Source: Dermatemys mawii
Taxonomy: Eukaryota > Chordata > Testudines > Dermatemydidae
Reading direction: 5' to 3'
Assembly: GCA_007922305.1 (NCBI GenBank)
Contig: ML677366.1
Location: 11,283,132-11,347,131, forward strand
Length of the DNA stretch: 64,000 bases
Part shown: one piece after another, positions 34,305-45,252 of the stretch
How the letters are laid out: the number at the start of each line of letters is the position of its first letter
Position numbering within the stretch: position 1 is the first letter of the stretch
Notes under the pieces: model-generated
The model's database searches: none
The model's input: the letters and a program-made list of their open reading frames with translations, nothing else
What the model was told of the DNA's origin: nothing
Made by a program: the position numbers and the translations under genes

Positions 34305-34865
34305 AGAACATAAGAGCTGCCATACTGGGTCAGACCAGAGCCCATCTTGCCCAGTATTCTGACTCTGACTGTGGCCTATACTACAGCTTCAGAGGAAGTG
34401 TACAGAACCGGGCAATTATGGATTGATCTAGTCCTGTCTTTCACTCTCAGCTTTTAGTAGTCAAAGATTTAGCATTGCCCCAAGCATAGGATTGCATCCC
34501 TGACTATCTGGGATAATAGCCATTGAGGGACCTATCCTCCATGAATTTATCCCGTTCTTTTTTTTTTAACCTAATTATACTTTTGGCTATCACAACATCA
34601 TGCAGCAGTGAGTTCTACAGATTAGCTGTGCATTGTGTGAAAAAGTTTTTCCTCTTATTTGTATTAAACTTGCTATCTATTAATTTCATCAGGTGACCTC
34701 TGGATTTTGTATTGTGTGAAAGGATAAATAACATTTCTCTATTCAATTTCTCCACTCCGTTAATGATTGTCTAGACCTCTATCATATCCTTTCAGCTTCA
34801 TTTCTTTTCTAAACTGATCAGCCTTAATCTGATTAGTCTCTCCTCCTACAGAGACTGCTAGAACC
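34305..34865 (-). pseudogene. CR1 LINE 3' end, antisense, diverged
   Basis: Read on the minus strand it ends in TCTGACCCAGTATGGCAGCTC and TTATGTTCT. On the plus strand the words CATAAGAGCTGCCATACTGG, CCATGAATTTATCC, GTGAGTTCTACAGATTAGCTG and CTATTAATTTCATCAGGTGACC follow the order of an antisense CR1 3' region and ORF2 C-terminus. Many substitutions and a T run at 34559-34568 show that it is old. Confidence 0.8.
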
Positions 34866-36654
34866 ATGTTTGTCATTCCAGTATTATCCACAGAAAAGGA
34901 TGTCACAGCACAATGTCTGAGAGCAAGATGTACAGAAATGTAATGCTTCTAACATTGGATTGATTTTGATAAATCACAACATTGTGATCCATTTCCAAGA
35001 TCACTGGAAGAAAGGAAAAATGTATCAAACAAGACAGTGCTTGGCCCATCTGTTGGTTTTAATGAGGTCTGTGATAGCTTTTGATCTGAGACATAACTGA
35101 TGGTAGCTGTTAGTACCTTTCAGGTTAACAATACCATGCATGCAGACACCATGGTCATTGATGCATCTTAAACATAGCTCTTTCAGCACCAAAAGCAGAA
35201 ACCTTACTGCTTGAGCTAAAGAAGAAACATTCATTAAGCCACTGTATTGTAAAAGCTATCTGAGAATCGATAGGAGAAACTCCTCTGGGGGTGAAACACA
35301 CCCTTTCTCTTGGTTTCTGTCTCAAGGCAATCACTCCTCTTTGAAAACTAGGTCAGGATTTTTAAAAGACCACAAGTAGTTGCTCAGGAAATTAGCACTT
35401 GCATACAGAGACCTGGCAGAATTCTTATTGAATCCTGATTCTGAAATGGATTTTAGCTGGGTCTTGTGAGTTCCTCAAAGCATACCCCTGAAGAATGTAA
35501 TGTGAAGACACAGCTTCTCTCCTCTTCCAGCTGTTGGAGATCAGGGAAAACACCTAAGCACAGTAACTCATCTAATCAGCACAGATGTTCTCATTAACCT
35601 TAAATAGGCCAATCAAGCTATTTTGTACTGCATATTTTATAAAGTATCAGGCACTCCTAGAGAGGAGCTGCTCTAGGGTGGAAATTGGGAGGAAAGGAAG
35701 GTGTTTTATAAAACTGATTCACAAAAGGATTAGGTAGTATGGTTGCTTGGTCCCTTAAGAATTGAGCTAAAAATACTTAGTTCTGAGAAACTGAAATAAT
35801 AGCTGTGTGATAGAAGAGAGCTGGGATTTGGGCTTGTGGTTTGGTTGATGAAGATTTTTTTTTTTTTTTAACAGCATGCATCAGGGGAAAATTCACTTTG
35901 CCCTGTGCTATGTAGGAGCGTGAGAAAGGGGGGTCTTTATTTTTGTAAACCTTATTCTTTCTTGAATGTGTCTTTCCCATCCTGCAGGCCCTTCAATCCC
36001 TATGGACAACTCCTTTTTGTATCCTAAATAACTTATCGTCCCACTTGAAAAGTGGAAAATAGTTTGTAGTCCCAAGACTGTGAATGACTCACAAAACTTT
36101 TTGTATATTTTACTCAGTGGCTGTGTGTAATGGGTAAAGCAACAACACAACCCGGCTGCCTTCATCCAGACTGAAACAGGCCATGAAACTTTTGAATTTC
36201 AAAAAAAAAAAAAAAAAAAAAGGAAATTCAGTCAACTTTTTGTGCTTGTGATGGCTGTTTTTCATCTGCTTTTGCACTTAAGGGGAAGGTGTCTGTTTAA
36301 CTTATAATTAAAGCCTTTACATGTGTTGCAAACACCAGAGCTGGACTGAACATCTTTATTTATTTCTAAACTATGTGAGTTGAAATGATAAAAATGTGAA
36401 ACACAAAAACAGCAGGAGAACAGTCTTCTTCTCCAGGTTTAGGTCCAGAGTGCAGTGGGACTGCTCATATGTGTGAAGTTATGGATCCTGTCCAATGAGC
36501 CATGTTCATTACAAGCAATACGGTGTTAGTGAAATGTATATATATCAGTACTACATAAGCAGTGGGCCCAATGCTCCCTCCATGTCATCAGCAAAAAACC
36601 AAAAACAATTAGTAATCTAATAATTCAATAAAAGGGCTAAGAAACTATGGTTTT
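34866..36654. other. unassigned sequence with poly-T and poly-A runs
   Basis: A T13 run lies at about 35857-35869 and an A20 run at about 36200-36220. These could be retroposon tails, but no adjoining element is recognised. Nothing coding is seen. Confidence 0.45.
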
Positions 36655-36940
36655 GTCGTGAAAGTTCTGGCCTGGGGCTCAGAAGAGTTGGATTCCTTTT
36701 CACACGTTTTGTCCTGGATTTCCTACAGGACCTTGGGCAAATTACCTAATCTCTTTGTATCTCAGTCCCTCATCTATAAAATGGGGTTACCAATGCTACC
36801 TTTCTGCCATGCTTACCCTGTCATGTCTGTTTAGACTAAGTTTTTGATTGCAGTAACTGTCTATTGTTCTATGTATGTACCACACTGAGGACAGGGGGCC
36901 CTGATCTTGGGAGGAAGTATGTGTATTACCATAATGCCAC
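36655..36940 (+). repeat. tRNA-derived SINE with LINE-like tail
   Basis: Head GGCCTGGGGCTCAGAAGAG and GGATTCC, body GACCTTGGGCAAATTACCTA, ATCTCAGTCCCTCATCTATA and AATGGGGTTACCAATG, then a tail TTCTATGTATGTACCACACTG and GGGGGCCCTGATCTTGGG that matches the LINE 3' end at 8.9 kb. The head-body-tail order is complete, so this is a nearly full-length but diverged copy. Confidence 0.7.
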
Positions 36941-36984
36941 TCACAGAATTTAACAAAGCATTTAGCAATGATAATATAAATATA

Positions 36985-37095
36985 ATCCCTATGTGGGCAA
37001 AGACAATCTTTTCACAGTGCCTCCCACAGTGGGTCTTGGACCATATTTAGGGCTCCAAGGAGCTACGATAGCACGAGACTTAATAATAATAACAT
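36985..37095 (+). repeat. second LINE/SINE 3' tail
   Basis: GACAATCTTTTCACAGTGCC, then GGGCTCCAAGGAGCTACGAT and a (TAA)n end repeat the LINE 3' tail wording (compare 8881-8990). Only the tail is present; the head may be lost by truncation. Confidence 0.55.
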
Positions 37096-37343
37096 TCAGC
37101 AGCTGCTATAGTACAGTTTTAGGGCCATGACCTGCAATTGAGTTCACGTGAGCACAGGGGTCGGCTTGTACACACTAACGTTGCAAGATTGGGACCTATA
37201 TTTTTAATGAAAATGGTGATCCAAGGGTTGTGATACTGTTGCTGCAAATCAGTATCATCTAGTAATCCGAAGAAAAAGCAAACATTCTGATATTCCCCAT
37301 AACAGGTGGGAAGCATTTGCGTAGAATGCAAAAGAGCTAGTAG

Positions 37344-37370
37344 TAATGAATGAATGAATGAATGAATGAA
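37344..37370 (+). repeat. (GAAT)n microsatellite
   Basis: About seven ATGA/GAAT units, nearly perfect. Confidence 0.92.
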
Positions 37371-39818
37371 CTATATTTTAAATCTCCACTGGAGTATTTC
37401 ATGTAAAGAATTCACTGCCACCCAAAGCTATATGCTTAACTAACCAAAGAATAGCTGTTGAATAATGCATTTTATGATAATATTTGGGAAAAAAGACTAT
37501 TTGCCTACATCTTTATACAACACCACTGAAATGCAACCACCTCTGGGGTGGAAAGTGGCAGGCAGTACGCTGCACAACAGTATTTGAATGGGAAGGAAAA
37601 TTTTGGTCAAACACAATACAGTAAGCCCTTAACCTTGGGAAAAGAGACGGGATTTATACTGTGTACAAAGAGTGGACAACATGTCAGTATTTAAGGTCTC
37701 AACTGAATCACTAAAGAACATCACAAGCCCTGCACTGTCTCTGCAAAGAAACTGAGGCGCTGTCTAATGGGATGTAATATAAGGGTTAATAAAAATCCAA
37801 AGTGTAAAAGCAATTTCAGTTCTTTGCTAATCCTGTACACTGTACTGTCCTGTAAATCCATTTGCAAGCTCTCTCAGCATGGTACATTGCTCTGTGTGCC
37901 TTTACATTATAGAAGAGTATTTTATCTTTTGACTAACTTTATAGGAATTTTGAAAAGAGCCAGCTTCCAAGCTGCTCTCTCTAGATAAAGTCCTGGGGGC
38001 TGCACTTCTTGGAAATGTGGGATTTGTGTCTTTAATAAGGAGCTGTTTTTCCATTGGCACACAACAACATGCCTGGAATACTGTATGCCTTGGGAGGAGG
38101 AGATCAAATGGAGAGTTTTCAGGGCAGGATGCCCTAGATTTTCTTGTCAGAGATGATCCTTCTGGTGACCTTTCTGCTGCTGACAGCCTTGTGCTCTCAT
38201 TGCTTAATTCTCTGCTCTTCAATGTTTAGAGACAGACGCTCCACCCCTGGACTCCCTACCCTGTTTATCTGGGACCTGTTTCTTCCTTTGATATCACAAT
38301 TCCCTTCCCTCCCCCGCTTTTCACTAACATCTATGCTGCTGCTACAATTAAATTAATGAATAACAACAATGACCAAAGATTTAACTAAAATGTCATAACA
38401 AAATCAAATTGAAATTTTTCAGGAGTTGGGTTAATTGCACGTGTTCCATATTTCTGTGCAATTTTAGGCTAAAGACAACTGGACTGGACATTTTAAGGAA
38501 AAGGGAAGGCATATCTTATGAGCAAGGAATGAAATATCTCATGAGCAAGCTAGCTCTTCGGTGATTTCATCTACTTTGCAGATCCAAGAGAGGTGAATAA
38601 TTAGGAAGGGAACCAATTCAGATGGTCCTTTAATTTCCATGTGCCTTTGCATTTCCTAGACTTATCCTGAGTGAGAAGCAGGAATGCTGACAACCCAGGG
38701 GACACATTTTTCTTCCTGAATCTCCCACCTGCTCGAAGTCTTGGATAGTGGATAGTTGCTAATCTGAACTGAACTGGAACGAGAAGCACTTTGATGATTC
38801 ACCCAGGAATATTCTGGAGGGATGCTGCTTTGGTGTGTTACCCACGCTGAAAAATAAGAGACTCGCATGCTTTTTAAAATTAATTATTGCCTATAAAACT
38901 CTTTGGAGATATGAATTATTACCTTACTATTTCAGGGTGTTGAATCCCACTATCACTGGGATTCACATGTAATAGAGATGCACTCTGCCACAGAGCATCT
39001 GTGAGTAGTCATCCCCACTCTAAACGAACTGCCATTTACTACGGACTCATTATAAGAGGATGCAGCTATCCTTTTAAAAAATATAAAGCAAGGTTCCTGC
39101 CCACAACAGTGATAAACATACATGCATTTATGAAACATTGTACCAGTCTGTGAGTCTACGGCCCCAGAATAACCTTTTTCTCAAGCCCTGTAGTTTCCAC
39201 ACTAAAGTCACTACTTGCTAAGGCATGATGTTGGGAAGCTGGACAAAAAACGACTCACTCAGCAGAGCCGCTCGTTGCGATTGACCTTGCCTCTTGTCTT
39301 TTATCCTCTGGCATGCTTGGCGTTAGGATCTTCTCTACCCTGAACAAGGGCTGATTCATTCCCGACAAGGGAAAGTTGTCAGGCTGTAGAGTAATTTACT
39401 GGGGACATGGGAACTTAATTATGAAAAGCCCATTCAAGTCAGTGTGAATTTTGCCAGTTGTTTCAATGAGGCCAGGATTTAGCCATAAGAAATTAGCTGA
39501 AAGTTTTTTGAGGTTACGTTCAATTTGGATAAGTACCAACAGTTTGTTTGCTTATCTGGAAGCCTTTTATCAGCAGTAAATACCCTGAGAAAAGCCTTTT
39601 GTGTGTCATTGGATGAACAGATTGAGACCGCATGGAGTAAGTTGTTACAGTTTCTCTTCTTCGGAGCACAAACAGCCATTTTGCATTTATGCAACTAGAC
39701 CAGGCCACCAACCAAAGCATAAGAAAAAAGGAACTTTTAATTGAGAATTTCATGATGGAGGAGGTAACATGCTACTTATAGCTTATCCCAGACAAGCTAA
39801 CTGATACATGGCTGAAAG
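37371..39818. other. unassigned sequence (2.4 kb)
   Basis: No gene or mobile element recognised. The frames at 37902-38356 are overlapping shadows. Confidence 0.45.
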
Positions 39819-39938
39819 TGATCCATTACCATTTACTCTCTCTGAAGCACTAGGCACTAGCCACTGTCAGAAGACAGAACACTGCACTAGATGGACCTTT
39901 GGTCTGAGCAATATGGCTCTTCTTCTATTATGTTCTTA
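39819..39938 (+). repeat. CR1 3' terminal fragment
   Basis: GAAGCACTAGGCACTAGCC, ACTGTCAGAAGACAG, CACTAGATGGACCTTTGG and a TTATGTTCTTA end are the last 120 bases of a turtle-type CR1. It lies directly upstream of the PLE remnant. Confidence 0.82.
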
Positions 39939-40039
39939 GGAGTGTAAGCAATAGTGGGGCTGACCCTTTACAGAGCTTACAGAGGGTAAGGCTGGAAGCA
40001 TACCTACAATAATTAATACAGTTAAGATCTATCCTTCCT

Positions 40040-40793
40040 CAATCAAGGTTTACTAAGAAAGTGACAGAATGCCACTAGCCATCACTTACAGCCCTCAACT
40101 AAAACCTCTCCAGCGCATCATCAAGGATCTACAACCTATCCTGAAGGAGATCTCTCACTCTCACAAACCTTGGGAGACAGGCCAGTCCTCACAGACAGCC
40201 CTCCAACCTGAAGCAAATACTCACCAGCAATTACACACCACACAACAGGAACGCTAACCCAGGAACCACTCTCTGCAACAAACCCTGTTGCCACCTCTGT
40301 CCGCATATCTATTCAAGGGACACCACCATAGGACCCAACCACATCAGCCACACCGTCAAGGGCTCATTCACCTGTACATCTACCAATATGATATAAGCCA
40401 TCATGTGTAAGCAATGCCCCTCTACCATGTACATTGGCCAAACCAGACAGTCTCTATGCAAAAGAATAGATGGTCACAAATCAGATGTCAAGAATTATAA
40501 CATTCAAAAACCAGTAGGAGAGCACTTCAGTCTCCCCGGACACTCAATAACAGACTTAACAGTCACCATTCTTCAACAAAAAAACTTCAAAAACAGATTT
40601 GAGGGGGAAACTGCAGAACTGAAATTAATTTGCAAACTTGACACCATCAAATTAGACCCGAATTCAGACTGGGAGTGGCTGGGTCACTAAAAAAAAATAA
40701 TTTTCCCTCTGCTACTCACACCTTCTTATCAATTGTTGGAAATAGGCTACATTCACTTTGACTGAATTGACCTCATTAGCACTACAAAAAGTA
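40040..40793 (+). pseudogene. Penelope-like retroelement remnant: RT-linker and GIY-YIG endonuclease
   Basis: A 5'-truncated PLE. Frame 1 from 40069 reads MPLAITYSPQLKPLQRIIKD, the conserved linker after the reverse transcriptase. A frameshift near 40185-40200 moves to frame 2, where CNKP-CCHLCPHI gives the cysteine cluster and HTVKGSFTCTST the approach to the nuclease. The open part from 40403 is 95 residues: CKQC, YIG at 10-12, Arg21, His25, Glu40-His41, all typical of PLE GIY-YIG nucleases that nick DNA for target-primed reverse transcription. A TAA at 40394-40396 occupies the position where the first (GIY-half) tyrosine is expected. The element ends at the CACTACAAAAAGTAG word. Inactive. 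Confidence 0.82.
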
Positions 40794-41126
40794 GTAAAAG
40801 TTCTTCTTCACACAGTGCACAGTCAACCTGTGGAACTCCTTGCCTGAGGAGGCTGTGAAGGCTAGGACTATAACAGGGTTTAAAAGAGAACTGGATAAAT
40901 TCATGGAGGCTAAGTCCATTAATGGCTATTAGCCAGGCTGGGTAAGGAATAGTGTCCCTAGCCTCTGTTTGTCAGAGGGGGGTGATGGATGGCAGGAGAG
41001 AGATCATTTGATCTTTACCTGTTAGGTTCACTCACTCCGGGGCACCTGGCATTGGCCACTGTCAGTAGATAGGATAGGGGCTAGATGGACCTTTGGTCTG
41101 TCTCAGTATGGCCCTTATTTCTTAAA
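40794..41126 (+). repeat. CR1 3' end abutting the PLE
   Basis: CACACAGTGCACAGTCAACC, TGTGGAACTCCTTGCC, ATAACAGGGTTTAAAAGAGA and TAGATGGACCTTTGGTCTG follow the CR1 order (ORF2 C-terminus NLWNSLP region, then 3' UTR). It starts immediately after the PLE wording stops, so one of the two interrupted or primed from the other. Confidence 0.85.
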
Positions 41127-41850
41127 CATCCGGGGTATGTGCAGGTAATGTGTGAGAAAGGAAAAAGAGAGAACCCAAAGCTCTGGATGGATGTGAGTGT
41201 GACGACAGTGTGGCACCAGTGAGGTGAAGATATTACTAGTGATAAGAGTGGCACTACTGATGTGACAGTCTAGATGCTGTAACACACATGAACACTGAAT
41301 GGAAAATATGTTTTTTCTTTAACCACAGCCCACTTGCAATTGGCGTTCTCCCAGATAAATATTTTTCATATTGGCTAAGCATGATGATAGATTATTAAAC
41401 TGGATCTTTTCCTTTTATGTCAGGGCATTTGTAGGACTCACAGGGATTCCCATAAGACTGAAGGGAAGCAGACACTAGTACCTCATGTCAGCATGTATGT
41501 ATCTAACAAATATGTCAGGGATCAAAATGTGCACAGCTTTGTCGTTACCTGATGGAATGGAACTGATGGGCAGACATTCCCTGTCCTGGAGAAACAGTAA
41601 ATCCCATTTTAGACACCATGTGTGACCAGTTTTGCTGTTGGCATGGGAGACATCCATATCACGGTTCTGTTGCCAGTGCTGGAATGCAACATCAGAGCGC
41701 GAAGAAGCTAAGCCAATCGTCCCTGAAATTACTCTGGGCAGCAACCACGCGTGAGCAGCAAAGATTTACTTTCAGCTCCGTCGTCTTATTTAAAAAAGAA
41801 TTATGAGGGTTTCTTTTCTGGAGTAGATATTTGTGGTCTTGGAAGTGTAA
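41127..41850. other. unassigned sequence
   Basis: Nothing recognised. Confidence 0.45.
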
Positions 41851-42045
41851 GGGCTTGTCTACAGAGGAGATTTTTCCAGTTATAAGGGGATAATTATGCT
41901 AGTATAGCAACACTTCTAAACTGCTCCAAACTGGTAAAAGCTACATCAGAGAAAGGCACTCATATCAGAGTAAAAGTGTTCAGACAGGGAGTTATACTGG
42001 TACAACCAGAGCAGTTTAAATTCACACACTTCCCCACACCCATAT
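41851..42045 (+). mobile_element. MITE of the GGGCTTGTCTACA type, 3' part unclear
   Basis: It starts TAA-GGGCTTGTCTACA, then GTTATAAGGGGATAATTATG, GTAAAAGTGTTCAGACAGGG and GTTATACTGGTACAACCAG. The start is shared with the element at 44.38 kb and is close to that of 42.69 kb. The right terminus is not found, so it is truncated or diverged. Confidence 0.5.
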
Positions 42046-42685
42046 AACTTCCCCATGTTGACAAACTCTTTGATAAACACACTTCTGGAAACCAAAGTCT
42101 TGCCTTATTGAACTCGTTAGCTGGGTACAGTAGGGCTCAGCCCTGGACATCTCCTGAGCAGAAATTACCAAATTGGTCATTATAAATAGCTGTCCCCTGA
42201 GAACTGAGTGAGGAAGGAACTCATCCCCTGTAAATCCCATTTCACCAAAAAGGACTTGGACTCTATCCCTCCAGGATAGAAAGTGAGACTCTGTCCACTA
42301 ATTCATGACAACCATCCAAACTTTCTTCTCTTGGGATGAAGGGCTTTGGACATATTGTGCAGATTCTATTTTTGAAGTCAGGATGCCAAGGGGAAAAATA
42401 TAGAGTAAACAGTAAACCAACATTCATTTTTAAGTCTCTCACACTAATCACTGTTTGTTTATTCCACCTATAAATCTCCTTCTGATCCACAGGCTTGTTT
42501 AAAATAAGCTGACAGCTCTCCCCGAGTTTCTCTCTCTCTCTCTCTCCTTCATATTCTCCTAGGTAATTGCCACACAAGGCAGCTTGAAAAATCCATTTGT
42601 ATTAAATAATATGATTAGAAGGCAGAAACAATTGGCTGAAGGTCTTTTATCTTTCAGGTGACAGTTGCCCACTTTCCACTAGTAA
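42046..42685. other. unassigned sequence with (TC)n tract
   Basis: A (TC)n microsatellite at 42529-42547 is the only feature. The antisense glutamate/arginine-rich frame over it is a composition artefact. Confidence 0.5.
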
Positions 42686-43373
42686 GGGCTTGGTTACACT
42701 GGCACTTTATAGCACTATAAAGCCCCCACGAGCGCTATAACCTCCTCCCCGTCCACACTGGCAAGGCACGTAGAGCGCTATAACCGCGGAGTTATAGCGC
42801 TCCTGGTAATCCACCTCTGCATGGGGAATAAGGGCTGTAGCGCAGCTGCTGTAGCGCTACAGCAAGAATGTGGACACCCACTGCGCTACAAGTGATCTCT
42901 TGAGATGCCTAGAGCCATTTAAGGCAATTGACGTCTCTTCCCTTTGTTTTGAACTCGGCTGGAGGAATGCGGAAGTACCTCTTTAGAGTTTCTCTCTTAA
43001 CTTGGCAGATAAGCAATGCAAATGTTTAAGGAGGGAGCCTGTGTGAAAACAAAGCCTTCTGTGAAGGGACACGCGCTGACAGGCTCGCTGACAGGCTTTC
43101 AGAAGAATGGAAAAATCACTGGTTCTCTCCCTCCGTATACACACAACACGTCTCCCATCACCCCCCTCGTTTAAAAAGCACGTTGCACCCAGCTGAATGC
43201 TGGGATACCTGCCCTAATGCGCTGCTCTTGATGCCACATTAAGTGCCCCAAATGTGGCCATGCTATACCGCTGGCGCATCTGAGTGTGGACATATAATAG
43301 CGCTATACATATTACTGTATAAGGGGACCGCTATAACCAATAGCGCTATAATCTTGTAAGTGTAACCATGCCC
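42686..43373. mobile_element. 688-bp MITE with AGCGCTATA subterminal repeats
   Basis: Ends GGGCTTGGTTACACT and the inverted AGTGTAACCATGCCC, matching at 14 of 15 positions, flanked by TAA on the left and TTA on the right (a TWA duplication with one change, or an extended inverted terminus). Next to each end the motif AGCGCTATA or its complement recurs (about 42732, 42777, 42793, 43301, 43343), a spacing pattern typical of transposase-binding repeats. The centre (42900-43250) is unrelated AT/GC-mixed sequence without a coding domain. Confidence 0.7.
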
Positions 43374-43704
43374 TTAGTGTTCAGGAGTCTAATCACTGGC
43401 TTTGACATTCAAGGGCCTCTATTCAAAACAAAAGGAGAAGAATGCAGTGAGGAGGATTTTGTGTGTGTGAAGTGGGTGGGCGAAGGATTAGCAGCTGTTC
43501 TTTCATTAGTTTTCCATTAACTATCAAGAATGTTTGGTACATTCATATAGCACCTTAGCTGTCAAAGTTATTAAACTGCCCAGTGCCACCTGACTGGGTA
43601 TGTGGAAGGCAATATCAGAAGGACAGTTAACATTAGGGAGCTAGGAAGACCATGGGACAGCTCGTGTAATTAATATGTCAGGAAAGTGGATCTCAGTGAA
43701 TACA
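43374..43704. other. unassigned sequence
   Basis: Nothing recognised. Confidence 0.45.
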
Positions 43705-43792
43705 AGTGACAAAAAGTCCTGTGGCACCTTAAAGACTAACTAAAGTATTAGAGCATAAGCCTTCGTGGGCTAATACCCACTTCGTCGGATGC
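43705..43792 (-). mobile_element. PLE terminal fragment (third copy)
   Basis: On the plus strand: AAAAGTCCTGTGGCACCTTA, AAGACTAACTAAAGTATTAG, AGCATAAGCCTTCGTGGGC and CCCACTTCGTCGGATGCA. It is the same unit as each arm at 23.3 kb, here as a single copy. No flanking PLE coding sequence is present. Confidence 0.75.
43749..43790 (-). ncRNA. hammerhead-ribozyme-like motif, copy C
   Basis: Minus-strand order: CCGACGA, extra A, GTGGG, loop TATTAG, CCCAC, GAAG (last A changed), GC-TTAT-GC, then T-C. Helix II is fully paired, five base pairs. Compared with the consensus core, U4 is C and A15.1 is G, so it is probably inactive. Helix I is not evident. Confidence 0.45.
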
Positions 43793-43819
43793 AACAAGAG
43801 TACAAGACAGACTAAAGCC

Positions 43820-43905
43820 CCAACCCAGCAAAGCAAATAAGCACGTGCTTAACTTTAAGCAAGGGAAAAGTGTCACTGATTCAGCCCTGGATCTGGGTCT
43901 GTGTT
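43820..43905 (+). repeat. foldback-type fragment
   Basis: CCAACCCAGCAAAGCAAATA, AGCACGTGCTTAACTTTAAG and GATTCAGCCCTGGATC match the vocabulary of the pieces at 12.65 and 33.04 kb. Decayed, ends approximate. Confidence 0.45.
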
Positions 43906-43927
43906 AATGAAATCTAATGAATTATGC

Positions 43928-44048
43928 CGGGGTGGCCAAACTGTGGTTCTGGAGCCACATACGGCTTTTCAGAAGTTAATATGTGGCTCTTTGGCAATGT
44001 ACATAGGTAAGTTCTGACTCCTTCTCAGGCTCAGATTGGCCACCCCTG
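43928..44048 (+). mobile_element. 121-bp hAT MITE (CAGGGGTGGCCAAAC type)
   Basis: Left end CGGGGTGGCCAAACTGTGG, right end TGGCCACCCCTG. The flanks AATTATGC and AGTTCTGC agree at 6 of 8 bases. The interior GTGGTTCTGGAGCCACAT and ATGTGGCTCTTT is typical of this very short, common turtle hAT. No coding capacity. Confidence 0.75.
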
Positions 44049-44376
44049 AGTTCTGCTATTACTTCACCAGTTGTAAATTAAGAAAAATAGCTTACTCGCT
44101 GAAGGGCCAGAAGAAAGTGTGAATTCCATCAATGTTGGCTCTCTGAGGTGGTTCACCTCTGAGCATGGCCCCTGAATATGTCTCTGCTAGCAGCTCTGAG
44201 AGCTAGCTGTGAAGAATATTTGGTAACACAGAAATGTCATGACCACATGAATGAATTCTGAATGAGTGCAAAGTGTTTAGCACAGATAACAAATATTATA
44301 AGAGACAATTCAAAGTGAAGTGACCTGTTAATACCTCTGCAGTCAAAGGACAAAAAAGGGCGGAGTTAGTGAGTTA
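44049..44376. other. unassigned sequence
   Basis: Nothing recognised. Confidence 0.45.
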
Positions 44377-44514
44377 GGGCTTGTCTACACTGACACTTCA
44401 CAGCACTGCAACTTTCTCACTCAGAGGGATGAAAAAACACACCCCCCCCAAACGCAGCAAGGTTTAGCCCTGTAAAGTGTGCCAGTGTAGACAGTGCAGC
44501 AGCACTGGGAGGGG
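44377..44514 (+). mobile_element. truncated MITE of the GGGCTTGTCTACACTG type
   Basis: TTA-GGGCTTGTCTACACTG at the left, then CAGCACTGCAACTTTCTC, AACGCAGCAAGGTTTAGCC, GCCAGTGTAGACAGTGCAG. The right half that should mirror the left end is missing. The left TTA fits PIF/Harbinger-type target choice. Confidence 0.6.
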
Positions 44515-45244
44515 ACATGTTGAGTAAGTCACCTATCAAGAACTATTTGAAAAAGAGGTGACTGTTTTAATTAAAATGTTGTGGCTGGTTTTTATCAAGA
44601 TTTCTGTGGAAAAAAAATATTAAAATTTCAAATGTCAAACACTTTTGACAAGTTCTAAACTCAACTTCTGTATCTACACTTCCGTATCTAATTCTTCAAA
44701 ATGTGTCTGACAATAGCAACAGGAGTGTTGTGAGGCTTAAGGAAATGTTTGCAAGGTACTTTTTGATGCTAGATGAAACATTATGGAAATTAAAAATGTG
44801 TGTGAGCATGCATGTTCGAATGTCCATTTGGGACTCTTGAACGCCAGAGCAGTCAGGACAATCCATCAAGGGCATTGGGGAGCGCAGGCGTGTGTCCACT
44901 CAATCTTTCTAGGCATGTAACTTTGCCATTAAATAAAGATGCCTCATTGAGATTGTTATTAAAAGACTATAATGCTAATTTGATGGGGGAAGAAAAATTC
45001 CTGTAGAAATAAATCACATTTTTGTTTTTTTCAGACATTATTGCAGTTCATGAAAAATTGTATTCACTAAGCACTTTGGGTGCTGAGAACATTTCATGAG
45101 TAACAATCATGATCTGCCTGTCACTCTCATTTGAAGACTGGAAAATAAGCTATAACTAGATACCATCCATCAACTACAATTTCACACTGCTCCGTGATGG
45201 GGACTGGGTAGCACAGAAGGTTGGTAATGGGATACAAACGTTCA
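44515..45244. other. mostly unassigned; SINE scrap at about 44725-44790
   Basis: GTTGTGAGGCTTAAGGAAAT and GCAAGGTACTTTTTGATGCT resemble a MIR-type SINE 3' body. The rest is AT-rich without recognised features. Confidence 0.4.
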
Positions 45245-45252
45245 CCTTAGGT

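Noticed and set aside
35857..36220. Poly-T and poly-A runs as the ends of a processed pseudogene
   Set aside because: The enclosed sequence matches no mRNA that I recognise and no target duplication is visible.
42529..42547. Pyrimidine tract as a splice acceptor
   Set aside because: A microsatellite without a convincing following exon.
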